Below, one piece after another: positions 48,401 through 56,237 of a DNA stretch of 64,000 nt. The stretch is from Laguncularia racemosa. Taxonomy: Eukaryota; Streptophyta; Magnoliopsida; Myrtales; Combretaceae. Every line of letters begins with the position of its first letter. The first letter of the stretch is position 1. The stretch spans positions 4,278,001 through 4,342,000 of the forward strand of contig JBBMOL010000012.1 of assembly GCA_037954665.1 (NCBI GenBank), read 5' to 3'. Under the pieces are notes generated by a model, which was not told where the DNA came from, ran no database searches, and worked only from the letters and a program-made list of their open reading frames with translations. A program made the position numbers and the translations under genes.

Positions 48401-51400
48401 CTGATTAAAAAGCCTGATCTAGTTAATTCCACTGTGGCAGAAATGACAAAAAATCTGGGGTGCAACCTAAACCCATCAAAGAGAGGTTCCGACCAATGCC
48501 TATATGTGCTCCTATTCTCTTACCATTACCACATGCCTTGGTAAGTGGAGTGGTCATTCTGTTTTCCCTTCTAATCTCCTACAAGTAGATGTAAACTTTT
48601 TTCCAGGTAAATATATTTGTTTCTTTCTATGGCTAGGCCAGTCAAGAGTAGAGAAATTGATATAGAAATAACTGATGGTTATGGAATTTTTGCAAAGAGT
48701 CTTTTTATGCTAACTATTTCTTTGCCATTCCTGACAGTTGGCAAATACTGAAAACCTCCTCACTCTATGAGGCTTGTATATTTTCAGTGACCTGCTTTTC
48801 TTGTTTGTCTTGACTGTAGGCCTTACGGATGGTCTTGCAATTGGGTGTGCAACCTTCATGGTTTAATGCTTCTGGCACAACTATAAATAAGAGGCCTCAC
48901 TTAATTCCAGGAACTGCATCAACTGGGGATCTTAGAAATTACATGATTGATTTACCCCAAGTGGGAGATTCTGTAGTGCCAGAGATGCTCCTAAAAGTTC
49001 TAGAACCTTATCGGAAAGAAGGTTAGTTTTCTTCCTTATTGTTGATAATTCTTTTTAGTGGTTTTGCTGTAAGTTTTTCAGGCTTTAGGCAGTTGGAAGT
49101 CACATTTACAATGTTAATTATTTTACTTGTTTGTTCCGGCATTTTACTTAGGATGCATACTTGATGAGGAGAGGGCAAGATTGTACGCTACTGTTGTTGA
49201 CAAAGGTTATATTGTAAGATTTGCATTTGCAGCCGCAGTCTTTGGTGAAACCTCCGAAGCACTCTTTTGGTTGAAGTTGCCTCGTGCTCTTAATCACTTA
49301 ATGAATAAGTCAGCGAAAAAACTGTCACAGAAAACTCCTGTCTCTGAAACACTTTCAGATCTTGATGAGTCGGCTATTCTGAGCAGAATAACATCAAAAG
49401 GGAAGATAAAAACTGGATCAAGGAATAGAGATTCATTGGTAAGTCCTGCTGTTTATAGGAAAAAGTTATAATGCCTGAATGATTAGTAGGTTTAGGGGCT
49501 TCCTTGATTACTACACCTCTAGTGCTGGTAAGGTTGGGACTGTAGTTGTCTGTCAATGGCTTGCTGGCTGATAAGATCATTGACCAGCCACCAGCTGGGT
49601 TGGTTAAAAAGATTGTGGATGAAAAGATGCCTGGTTAACAAGCCAAAGGTTTTTCACATGATTGGTGAGGCAGATACAGTAAATTGAAAGAGAGCATATA
49701 ATTTACTGCATGAGTCTTTCTAAAATGCTGAAAACAGTTGATGGTGCTGTCTTGACTCTGTAGTTTCTTTTTCTTTTTCCTTTTTCTTTTTTTGGTAATC
49801 AAGTATTGACTGTCAGAATCTCATGTCTGGGCTTCTGTGTTTTATTTACTATTGCTCTGTATTTTGTAGGTTTGACATGTCTTTCTGAACTGTCTTTGTC
49901 TGGTAGGATCAAGGACAGCTTAGGTCAATGGCCTTTGAGCAAGAAGAGTTGTGGGAAAATGCCAGTGAACGTATCCCTTGGCATGAGAAACTAGAGGGAG
50001 AAGAAGCTGTGCAGAACCGTGTGCATGAGTGAGTTCTTTTTCCAATAAGATATAAAGTGAAACTGTACTGTTAAAGATTGGAAGGTATACTCATTTTCTA
50101 TCTGCAGAGTGAATGCTGAGTTGCAGATGAGATCACCATGTTTAATTAGTGCAAAAATAAATAAAGTCTAGGTTCAATTGCAATGATTGTTTTGTTTACT
50201 GTTGTAATTGTAGAGTAGTCATTTCTCCTATATTAGCATTGCACACCCTAATCGCTTGTCTATATACTCTTCATACATTTAATTACAATTAAGCTCAAAT
50301 TTATCAAATAATACCTTTGTACATGGTATTAGAGTAGGAGGTCCTAGGTTTAAATCCTTTGTCGTCATTGAACTCTATTTAGGTAAGTCATTCATTTAAT
50401 GGGCTTCAATTGAAGTTTCGGCCTACAAATGTGGGGGATTTTAAGGTAGTAAATATAAAAGCCTTCATCAAATCTACAAGATTAAGTTCTTAGGTCAATT
50501 GTTATGGAGCTGATTTCAACATTGGAGAGTGCTTATAAAGCATAAAATCTGGTAGACCTTCGATATAGAGTGTACTTCAGAGGACCTTGAGCTGTTGTTG
50601 CAATCAGCGCTGAAAAGATCACATTTTGTTGCCTGAGGAAACAGTTCTATTAACTAACTATAATTTCCTGCCACAAAAGAAATATCATGAGAAACTTAAA
50701 TTTCAATCCTTGTTTTCATTATGGTTAAATTACCTTTTGCTATTAGCAATTTATGTAGATATTTTTTCTAATCCTTGTACAATCTCTTGGATACTTTTTG
50801 ACATGGCACTAAATCTTTATTTTCAGAAATCTTGTATTTCTAGGCACTATAATGTTTAAAGCAAATGTGCTCTTGCTTTTTGCTTGTATATTCTGAAGAA
50901 ATCAGAGTTCCTTGTCTCACTTTACAGAAGACTATCCTTTTTGGTTGATGTTCAGGCTTGTGTCAATTGGAAACTTAGAGGGTGCTGTTAGTTTGCTACT
51001 TTCAACTCCTCCAGAAAGTCCTTACTTTTATCCAAATGCTCTACGTGCAGTTGCTCTTTCTTCTGCTGTATCAAAATCTCTCCATGAACTTGCTGTGAAG
51101 GTCAGATTTGTTATTATGTTTTAAACATGAGAAGTTTGGAATGTTGGAAATGATTCCAAGCTTTTCTGTTGGGAAATTATGAGTCCTCTTCTCTTGCATG
51201 TTATAGATTGAGGAGCGGGAAAACTTTCTATTAGAATCCTTATCCAAGAAAAATTTTCTATATAGAATCTCATAATTTTCTATTTTCTATAGGTGGTTGC
51301 TGCCAACATGGTGAGGACTGACAGATCATTGTCAGGTACTCATCTTCTCTGTGCTGTTGGAAGATATCAAGAAGCTTGTTCACAGGTTTTTCTTCTCTTT

Positions 51401-54400
51401 CTATACAAATTGCTTCATTTATCTTCAAATAATTTGAGTGTTTTATGTTTATCCTAGTCCAGTTAGTCTTCATGTTATAGTACTTAGGTGTAAATATTCA
51501 ATTGCTATCAAGCAACAGACTTTCATTTTCCTTATATACAGCAGTGTTTTTGAAAATGTTTATCTTGCATGTCAATGAATATAAAGTTCATTCAATTTGG
51601 GAGTGACAATGTGCAAATTTTTGGATCTTATTGAAAAAAATAATATTCATCGACTAAAATTACTTGTACACTTTTGGTCTTTTGTTTTGTATACCTTGTT
51701 TCCTGCACTTTTAGCTGTTTTAATTACTTCCTTTTAGCAATAAATAATTATTTAAAAAGATAATATTAATGGATTGTCGGACTAAAGACTAGTAAAGATG
51801 AATTTCATTCAATGGAAAGAAATTACATCAATTAGATTGATTAATACAAGGGGAATAACAGGCAAAGAGTTAGGGGTACAAAAACCCAACTGAATAGATG
51901 TACACATCTTTTCTAAAGTTAATGTCTCACATAGGGGACACCTTTGTTTCTCTCAAAAGAAAAAAGGTAACTGCCAAGAGCAATAAATCCCATAAAAGAA
52001 ATAATATTATCCTACACATGGATGGAAATAAAAAGAAAAATAAAAATATAAGTGACTAATTATAAAAACTATGGATAAAATAATATCAGTCCAATTGCTG
52101 TAATCTTCAAACTAACAAGATTTGTAGATGTACACTTCTAGTGGTGCAAATATGATGCTGCTAGACCAGTGATAGTGGGAATGGTAGGAAAAAAATCCTA
52201 GATTTGAGATTGGAAGTGATAAATCTGTGGATATTGAAATTAGTAGTGATGGATTTGTGGATTTATGATGGTGAAAGAAGGGAAGAAGTTTAGAAAGGTG
52301 CAACCACTCCTCTATATCAGGATTTGTTAAGGAGTTTTGTGCATGTGAGAGAGAAAGGGAGAGAGAGAGAGAGAATATGGCTTACTGCCGCCTTGTGCTT
52401 ATACTCAAAATCCACTTCTTCCCATTTATTGGGCATAAATCACAGGGCTGTTGGGGAGCACCTGGTAGACTGCTCAATTCTGTGATGCACCATTCATTAT
52501 TCAAAAATGAATGTGGACTTGTATGTTTTTTCCTCATGTCCTCATTGTATAGCACTTTAAGCCACAAGAACTGGATATTAACTAAGGTTTAAAAACTATT
52601 ATCCAGGATGTCATTTCCTGCTGTAGTAGTTGCAATTTACCCATACATAATTACAAATGTAAGAAAAGCAAAAGAGACCCATGAACATGACATTAGTTAT
52701 TGTGATTTTGAACAAACTGGAGGAGGTGGTTTGAATACACATGCAAATTATATATATGTGCTCAAAATTGGTGTTTTCATTGTTTAAAAGCCGTTATTGG
52801 TTCGGACTATTTCAAGGGATAGTTTTTCCCAAATTAATCGCATTGCTGCATAATTTTTTTTTTTTTTGAGTTAACAAAAGGCATTTTGGTACTTATCCAA
52901 AAAAAGGTCAGTTTGGTATTTATCTAACATGTAAAAAAAATTAAAAAAAGGTCACTTTGGTTATTGACCCTTCCATTATACAAAGGATAACCAACATAGT
53001 GGATGGGATTGATAACTTAAATAATTCAAAAACAAGCTGAATGGACTAAACCAAGAACAAATAACTCAACTTGCAAGTATTCAGTATTTCAATGTTGTGC
53101 TGTGCTATCCCAGAGAAATTGAAATTATATATGTTAAATAGAATAGGAACTCAAGTTTCTGTGCAATAATGTAAAAAGCATTTGGAATCACAAAATGGCA
53201 GAGGCCAACAGAGCATACACTAAATATTTACTTGAACTCTTCATCATCTTGCCTTTCTTCTGGTATTCCATCCGCAATATATGTCCTTGGAAATTTGTGA
53301 TGAATTATTTATGGATTCAAAAAAATGTCTATTTGGTGTTATGGAAGATGTTCTTTCCCCCTCTGAACATGGGTCTCACCTTCTGTGCAGTTGCAAGATG
53401 CTGGGTGTTGGACAGATGCTGCAACATTAGCTGCTACACATCTAAAGGGTTCTGACTATGCAAGGTTACTTCCTTATCTTCTTTTGCTATGTTAACTGTG
53501 GAAATTTATCAGCTTATTCTCTTATGTTATGGTTCTTCGATATATGAATACACATGGCATGTGATACTAGAAAAAGGCACCAATTGTGTTCTGTGACATT
53601 TAAATTTTTTGTGGTCCTCTTGATTGCAAATTCTATAGGGAGCAAGAAACTTTTTTGAAGTAAATTTGACCGGTTGTGTGCTCCCTTTGATAGATTGCTT
53701 CTCTCAATGTTTTGGGTTTCTTGCTTGTATAATTACTTTTTAATGCACAACTTCAACGTCAAAGGTTACTTCCTTATCTTATGTTGCTATTAACTGTGGA
53801 AATTCATCAGCTTATTCTGGGATGTTGTGGTTCTCTGATATATGAAAGCACATTGCATGTGATACTAGAATAAGGCACAAAAGGCGTCCTGTGACATTTA
53901 AATTTTAAGTCCTCTTGATTGCAAATTCTATAGGGAGCAAGAAACTGATTTGAAGTGAATGTAGTGGGTTGTCGCTCACTTTGATAGATTGCTCCTTCTT
54001 GCTTTTATAATCACTTTCTGACCCACAACTTCGATGTCAAAGGTTACTTCCTTATCTTATGTTGCTATTAACTGTGGAAATTCATCAGCTTATTCTGGGA
54101 TGTTGTGGTTCTCTGATATATGAAAGCACATTGCATGTGATACTAGAATAAGGCACAAAAGGCATCCTGTGACATTTAAATTTTAAGTCCTCTTGATTGC
54201 AAATTCTATAGGGAGCAAGAAACTGATTTGAAGTGAATGTAGTGGGTTGTCGCTCACTTTGATAGATTGCTCCTTCTTGCTTTTATAATCACTTTCTGGG
54301 ATGTTGTGGTTCTCTGATATATGAAAGCACATTGCATGTGATACTAGAATAAGGCACAAAAGGCGTCCTGTGACATTTAAATTTTAAGTCCTCTTGATTG

Positions 54401-55340
54401 CAAATTCTATAGGGAGCAAGAAACTGATTTGAAGTGAATGTAGTGGGTTGTCGCTCACTTTGATAGATTGCTCCTTCTTGCTTTTATAATCACTTTCTGA
54501 CACACAACTTCGATGTCAAAGGTTTAATGTGGTAAAACAACTCTCTTCAATTAATTGAATGAATGCCACTCAAACTTTTACAAGGATATAACTTCCCTTG
54601 CAGCCATTAATAATAGGTAAAGTTTGTAAATAGAGAAGTTGTATTAAAAAAAATAAGATGCTTAGATTTATTAGAAATGAATGGCTAGAATCATGCCTTG
54701 GTTAGCATACAAAGTTACAGGAGCCTCACTGTGGACATTGGTGAGGCTTCCTCATCCTCACTTTTTTCCTTTTCTTGGCTATGGTGAGGTCAAATCTACC
54801 TCATCAATTCACATATGGTTATAGCATGCCAAATTTAATGATGCTGGGGTCAAATTTCACCATGAAGTGCTGTCCTAACTGCATCTATTGCATTCATGTA
54901 GAGTGCTGCAGAGATGGGCTAACCATGTTCTTCATTCAGAACACAACATCTGGAGGTGGGTCAATATTTGGTTGCTCATTTTCTTCAGTTTTTAATGGTT
55001 GTAAACCAGAGTTCTCTGAATTTGAAGCTTTGGAATGGTGTCTAGGGCTCTCATTTTGTATGTTGCGGCTGGTGCAATCCCGGAGGCATTGGCAGCAATT
55101 CGTGAAGCACAGCAACCAGATACAGCTGCCATGTTTATACTAGCTTGCCGTGAAGTTCATGATGCATATGTTTCAAATTTAGAGGGCTCTGAGGACGAGG
55201 AGTCAGTTAAGAAGCAACAGCTTAACTTACCTGGTTTGGATCCACAGAATGAGGATGTGATTGCCGTGGGTGAATACTATGGGCAGTACCAAAGAAAATT
55301 GATTCATCTATGTATGGACTCACAGCCATTTTTTGACTAG
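26431..55340 (+). CDS. WDR11-like WD40-repeat protein, 20 exons, 1347 aa
   Basis: Joined exons: 26431-27443, 28543-29029, 29440-29527, 29899-30080, 30294-30430, 30614-30680, 31414-31576, 31663-31777, 43434-43509, 43585-43767, 47500-47660, 48441-48540, 48820-49021, 49152-49438, 49907-50028, 50956-51100, 51293-51385, 53391-53464, 54902-54955, 55046-55340. Every join is GT-AG and keeps frame, giving 4044 nt with no internal stop. The product matches plant WDR11 homologues (Arabidopsis At3g33530/At2g26610, from memory) along its length. Residues 20-500 form a first beta-propeller with a poly-Ser loop near 245-260. Residues about 505-870 form a second propeller, including GNIRWWDVTTG and GRIAVLFYDNTFSVYDL. 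The C-terminal part is helical, including ALRAVALSSAVSKSL and ending in KLIHLCMDSQPFFD. Animal WDR11 acts at the trans-Golgi network in vesicle capture with FAM91A1. The plant role is inferred only. Introns 8 and 10 are swollen by retrotransposons, yet the coding sequence is intact. Confidence 0.93.
28543..29029 (+). CDS. WDR11-like exon 2 (residues 338-500)
   Basis: The acceptor is AACTACAG/GGGAGAAC, giving residues EGEQVHVMCTMEELMPSIG across the join. The open frame continues upstream to 28457, but using that acceptor would put a stop in frame. The donor is TTTAAG/GTTGGT. The exon carries LISISDDGRVWNWLL, the most WD-like repeat of the first propeller. Confidence 0.9.
29440..29527 (+). CDS. 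WDR11-like exon 3 (residues 501-529)
   Basis: The acceptor is CTGTTGCAG/ATAAG and the donor is GCAC/GTGAGT, a consensus site. The exon encodes ISLVGQLQLLSSTVTMLAVP. Confidence 0.9.
29899..30080 (+). CDS. WDR11-like exon 4 (residues 530-590)
   Basis: The acceptor is CATGAAG/GTGGGG and the donor is AGTCAG/GTATGA. It encodes a propeller blade with GTQSGTIDVIDVSANAVA and GLRWLGNSRLVSFS. Confidence 0.9.
30294..30430 (+). CDS. WDR11-like exon 5 (residues 591-635)
   Basis: The acceptor is GGATTCAG/GTAAATG and the donor is GGAAG/GTTTTA. It encodes VNEKTGGYNNRLVVTCLRSG followed by PERAPIRALRASSSG, a highly conserved block of the family. Confidence 0.9.
30614..30680 (+). CDS. WDR11-like exon 6 (residues 636-658)
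   Basis: The acceptor is TGTGCAG/GTATCT and the donor is ATTATG/GTAAGT. It encodes YLLILFRDAPVEVWAMTK. Confidence 0.9.
31414..31576 (+). CDS. WDR11-like exon 7 (residues 659-712)
   Basis: The acceptor is TATGTAG/CTTAGA and the donor is TTCAA/GTGAGT. It encodes LRSLALPFTVLEWTLPAVP followed by a Ser-rich, probably disordered loop. Confidence 0.88.
31663..31777 (+). CDS. WDR11-like exon 8 (residues 713-750)
   Basis: The acceptor is TTGCAG/AGCCCT and the donor is TTCAG/GTAAAC. It encodes SESFAFALVNGALGVFEVHG and RRIRDF. The donor opens the 11.7-kb intron 8. Confidence 0.9.
32369..32373. repeat. Target-site duplication CAATA (left)
   Basis: It lies directly before the outer copia LTR, which begins TGGAGAAA. 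The matching CAATA at 41389-41393 directly follows the other LTR, which ends CTACA. Confidence 0.85.
32374..33491 (-). repeat. 3' LTR of outer copia, interrupted by a LINE fragment
   Basis: 32374-32631 matches the first part of the LTR at 41112-41388, for example TTATTGATTATTCTGG and GGATAAACTAAGA. The last bases, TTTCCTACA at 33483-33491, match its final TTTCCTACA. The LINE fragment lies between. A minus-strand purine tract (TTGAGGGTGAAG) follows at 33492-33503. Confidence 0.88.
32632..33482 (+). mobile_element. 5'-truncated L1-type LINE fragment inside an LTR
   Basis: The fragment ends in a 13-A tail immediately before the last bases of the host LTR. The frame at about 33010-33170 gives LDKPESWGVTSTTTCFLCQQ, later LEDHSHLFFNCSYSCLIW, a zf-RVT zinc region. 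The rest corresponds to the LINE 3' end (TTAATAAAATTAACTTATCC before the tail). The exact 5' edge is blurred by A-rich host sequence. Confidence 0.82.
33570..33574. repeat. Target-site duplication AATTT (left) of inner copia
   Basis: AATTT directly precedes the LTR that begins TGTTATG at 33575. The identical AATTT at 37456-37460 follows the LTR that ends TTAACA. Confidence 0.9.
33575..33714 (+). repeat. 5' LTR of inner copia (140 bp)
   Basis: TGTTATG...CTTAACA ends. It contains CTAGTCCCACATCCC and a TATA-like GTATATAAATACTTG typical of short plant copia LTRs. Confidence 0.92.
33715..33726 (+). other. Primer binding site TGGTATCAGAGC
   Basis: An exact complement to the 3' end of initiator methionine tRNA, directly abutting the 5' LTR with no spacer. 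Confidence 0.93.
34200..35042 (+). pseudogene. Inner copia gag with CCHC zinc knuckle
   Basis: An open frame of 280 codons survives. It starts with the copia gag pattern SSNYLSWSTAVELWCMGQGL and ends with a zinc knuckle (CTYCHRWGHTKDKC) that binds the element's RNA. The frame stays open upstream to about 34197 with GAGAAACTAG just before it. The usual ATG is not obvious, so the true start lies in a broken stretch at 33783-34199. Gag packages element RNA into particles. Without an intact pol this copy cannot move itself. Confidence 0.8.
35090..37258 (+). pseudogene. Inner copia pol relic, RT partly deleted
   Basis: Pieces in order are: protease (about 35140; LWVIDSGASEHISG); GAG-pre-integrase and integrase (35541-36180; YFVTFIDDHS, later HQQNGVAERKNR); a junction near 36175-36210 where the integrase end passes directly to the reverse transcriptase palm; the catalytic box reading YIGD (about 36301) instead of YVDD; and RNase H (36600-37258; GYCDAN, later ARSSAEAEYRAMA and DNQAALHISSNPVFHER). 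At least ten stops or shifts break it. The missing fingers region and altered Asp mean reverse transcription is not possible from this copy. Confidence 0.82.
37266..37455 (+). repeat. 3' LTR of inner copia (190 bp) with a ~50-bp internal duplication
   Basis: It is longer than the 5' LTR by about 50 bp because GTGTACTAGTCTCACATCCC, followed by TTAGTTTATA, is repeated at about 37320 as GTATACTAGTCTCACATCCT. The rest aligns with the 5' LTR. Confidence 0.9.
39176..39842. repeat. Duplicated pol segment flanking a MITE
   Basis: GAGAGTTTTGCCATGATG with the following ~130 bp (39176-39306) recurs, diverged, at 39711-39842 as GAGAATTTTGCCACGATG. The sequence between the copies is a MITE-like element. 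Confidence 0.8.
39307..39710. mobile_element. MITE-like insertion inside outer copia
   Basis: The left end CATTTGGTATGCTAAAATGG and the complement of the right end (CATGTTTGATATGTAGGAAT) are imperfect inverted repeats of the TTTGGTATG type seen in Tourist and hAT MITEs. The interior contains ATTCCATTCCATTCCGTTAC-type motifs. It carries no coding frame and sits between two copies of a copia pol segment. Confidence 0.6.
41112..41388 (-). repeat. 5' LTR of outer copia
   Basis: It matches 32374-32631 and ends TTTCCTACA, followed directly by the CAATA target duplication. On the minus strand a decayed primer site (TGGTACTACGGCTC) lies at about 41098-41111, next to this LTR. Its first base pair has changed from TG to CG. 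Confidence 0.88.
41389..41393. repeat. Target-site duplication CAATA (right)
   Basis: Identical to 32369-32373; it marks the insertion of the outer copia into intron 8. Confidence 0.85.
42014..42610. repeat. Dispersed GAGCTCG-rich repeat, copy 2
   Basis: It starts AGGGTTGTAAATGGGATGAG and ends GGCTCATTTATAGCCCTTA, so the ends are imperfect inverted repeats (complement of the right end: TAAGGGCTATAAATGAG). The interior matches the repeat at 8649-9111 in motif order. It lies within intron 8. Inverted ends point to a non-autonomous DNA transposon. Confidence 0.65.
43434..43509 (+). CDS. WDR11-like exon 9 (residues 751-776)
   Basis: The acceptor is ATTTGCAG/ACCCAAA and the donor is CATGTT/GTATGT. 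It encodes PKWPSSSFVSSDGLITAMAY. It is the first exon after the 11.7-kb intron and keeps frame with exon 8 (codon split AG/A). Confidence 0.9.
43585..43767 (+). CDS. WDR11-like exon 10 (residues 777-837)
   Basis: The acceptor is CTCTTAG/GTCATG and the donor is GATCTG/GTATGC. It carries the clear WD blade GDRSGNIRWWDVTTG and the following EGIRRLKFSPVVAGDRSRG. Confidence 0.93.
44062..44265 (-). mobile_element. 5'-truncated LINE relic with 15-bp target duplication (intron 10)
   Basis: GGAATAGTTATAACT at 44047-44061 recurs exactly at 44266-44280. The 204-bp insert begins with a T run on the plus strand, the complement of a poly-A tail. Minus-strand reading ends GCAATAAAATTAATTATTTATCC before the tail, like LINE 3' ends elsewhere in this window. 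Confidence 0.82.
45827..45851. repeat. 25-base poly-G run, then A and seven G
   Basis: The run lies at the 5' edge of the truncated copia fragment. Confidence 0.95.
47025..47232 (+). repeat. Probable 3' LTR of the truncated copia
   Basis: It follows a copia polypurine tract and contains a TATATATATACGTG-like promoter stretch, a GAATAAAGT poly(A)-like signal and an end reading TTCAGCAACA. With no second LTR to compare, the limits are approximate. Confidence 0.55.
47500..47660 (+). CDS. WDR11-like exon 11 (residues 838-890)
   Basis: The acceptor is ATATGCAG/GATTCA and the donor is AATAT/GTATGT. It encodes DSPDPLANSLLQPQFPGTLM and VLCLAGADSSLRLIEV. Confidence 0.92.
47740..48008 (+). mobile_element. 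Possible LINE 3' tail relic (intron 11)
   Basis: TATTAATACAAGTATTTACTTATC is followed by eleven A at about 47998-48008. This resembles the LINE 3' ends at 33445-33482 and 44062-44265. No coding part or target duplication was identified and the 5' edge is a guess. Confidence 0.35.
48441..48540 (+). CDS. WDR11-like exon 12 (residues 891-924)
   Basis: The acceptor is GTGGCAG/AAATGA and the donor is GCCTTG/GTAAGT. It encodes ERFRPMPICAPILLPLPHAL, a conserved proline-rich linker after the second propeller. Confidence 0.9.
48820..49021 (+). CDS. WDR11-like exon 13 (residues 925-991)
   Basis: The acceptor is CTGTAG/GCCTTA and the donor is GAAG/GTTAGT. It encodes ALRMVLQLGVQPSWFNASG and VPEMLLKVLEPYRKEG. 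Confidence 0.92.
49152..49438 (+). CDS. WDR11-like exon 14 (residues 992-1087)
   Basis: The acceptor is TTACTTAG/GATGCA and the donor is TCATTG/GTAAGT. It encodes the helical CILDEERARLYATVVDKGY and RFAFAAAVFGETSEALFWLK, then a Lys/Ser-rich loop. Confidence 0.92.
49907..50028 (+). CDS. WDR11-like exon 15 (residues 1088-1127)
   Basis: The acceptor is TGGTAG/GATCAA and the donor is CATGA/GTGAGT. It encodes SMAFEQEELWENASERIPWH followed by EKLEGEEA. Confidence 0.9.
50216..50450 (+). mobile_element. Possible TRIM-like or tRNA-related relic (intron 15)
   Basis: ATGGTATTAGAGTAGGAGGT at about 50317 followed by CCTAGGTTTAAATCC looks like a decayed primer site and flank of plant TRIM elements (standard ATGGTATCAGAGC). 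About 100 bp later TGTGGGGGATTTTAAGG resembles a polypurine tract plus LTR start. No LTR pair was demonstrated. Confidence 0.35.
50956..51100 (+). CDS. WDR11-like exon 16 (residues 1128-1176)
   Basis: The acceptor is TTCAG/GCTTGT and the donor is GTGAAG/GTCAGA. It encodes LVSIGNLEGAVSLLLSTPPE and YFYPNALRAVALSSAVSKSL. Confidence 0.92.
51293..51385 (+). CDS. WDR11-like exon 17 (residues 1177-1207)
   Basis: The acceptor is TTCTATAG/GTGGTT and the donor is TCACAG/GTTTTT. It encodes VVAANMVRTDRSLSGTHLLC and AVGRYQEACSQ. Confidence 0.92.
51386..53390 (+). other. Intron 17, 2 kb, with (GA)n microsatellite
   Basis: A purine-rich (GA)n stretch lies at about 52350-52376. The rest is AT-rich. There are no recognisable transposon domains on either strand and nothing else I can support. 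Confidence 0.7.
53391..53464 (+). CDS. WDR11-like exon 18 (residues 1208-1231)
   Basis: The acceptor is CTGTGCAG/TTGCAA and the donor is TGCAAG/GTTACT. It encodes LQDAGCWTDAATLAATHLKG. The donor context is copied several times in the array that follows. Confidence 0.9.
53465..54521. repeat. Tandem array of 3-4 units (about 220-300 bp) in intron 18
   Basis: Units begin at about 53463, 53763, 54041 and (partial) 54299. Copies 2 to 4 are nearly identical to each other, while copy 1 is more diverged. Each full unit starts AAGGTTACTTCCTTATCTT, which is the exon 18 donor sequence plus the first bases of intron 18, and includes GGAGCAAGAAACTGATTTG and GATAGATTGCTCCTTCTTGC. After the last unit the phrase GTCAAAGGTTTAATG replaces it. 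Confidence 0.93.
54902..54955 (+). CDS. WDR11-like exon 19 (residues 1232-1249), 54-nt micro-exon
   Basis: The acceptor is TTCATGTAG/AGTGCT and the donor is CTGGAG/GTGGGT. It encodes VLQRWANHVLHSEHNIW, a block that the family conserves. Length and phase fit exactly between exons 18 and 20. Gene finders may miss it because it is short. Confidence 0.9.
55046..55340 (+). CDS. WDR11-like exon 20 (residues 1250-1347 and stop)
   Basis: The acceptor is GTGTCTAG/GGCTCT. It encodes LILYVAAGAIPEALAAIREA, an acidic stretch (EGSEDEE) and the conserved end GEYYGQYQRKLIHLCMDSQP. The TAG stop is at 55338-55340. Confidence 0.93.
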
Positions 55341-56237
55341 TTGACAGGGCTGTACTGCATCTTCCATGCAAACAACAATTATAGAGATATCTGAAGGCTA
55401 GGTTGATTTTCTGCCAATTCAGCTTTTGATACTGGTAGAAAACGTGCCTGTCTCTATGCCCGCAATTATAGTTATACATCCCCAAGGATGGAAGAGAAGA
55501 GCTCCTGGGTTATCACAGTAAGTACAAGCAAAGTGCAGCTCGACCTTTGTGCAGGTGGGATAGATGATAACCTCTAACAGCGGGAAACCATTGCAATTGG
55601 CAGAGAATCTGGCTATTTTTGTAACAATAGGCTTGGGAAAAGGTCGAGATGATAAGCGCTTTTGAGATTTTCCCATCTACTAATGGCCATGGTGTTTTGT
55701 TGTATAGGATGCATCAGATCATTTACGTCATACATACAAGACATGAGACACCCTCGATGAAGGATTATGGGTTATTCTTTGTAATTATTTGCTATTGGTG
55801 AAGGGAGTCACAATTCTCTGTTTTACGTTTCGTCTCAATGTAAAATTAGTGCTAATCAATAGAACACTTGTCGGTGAACCGTAAAGGGATTGCTTCTTAA
55901 TAGCCAAGTCACACGTGTTTTTCTTACAATCTTATTGACAGAAGTAAAGGGGGTTGCTCTTATTAAATGAAGGTTGATTCTGATTGAATCGCACCGAAGG
56001 GGAAGTGTTATGGATTCTTCTTCGTGCTTGGAGCTAACTTAACTAATTGTTATTGTTGTTATTTTGTTTCTGCATGCATGTTATTCCTTTGATATACGTA
56101 ACGTGTTGCATTGGAAATATATAATATTAAAGTGTAAGAGCCATCTTTGGTGCCTTTTAGTGTTATTATAACTTATTTCATTTTTCGTTTTCCGTAAGTA
56201 ACCTTCTTCTCTGTCCTTGAAAAGGAATGTCCATATC
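55341..56237 (+). other. Probable 3' UTR and downstream flank of the WDR11-like gene
   Basis: No further coding exon is needed after the stop. The sequence keeps a moderate GC level to about 55700 and then becomes AT-rich. There is no canonical AATAAA. The poly(A) site is not determined. Confidence 0.5.

Noticed and set aside
52350..52376. (GA)n run as a possible regulatory GAGA element
   Set aside because: It lies deep in intron 17 without other promoter features, so it is better called a microsatellite.
54775..55143. 122-codon plus-strand open frame across exons 19 and 20
   Set aside because: It runs in the wrong frame across exon 19, intron 19 and part of exon 20. The spliced model explains the conserved residues.
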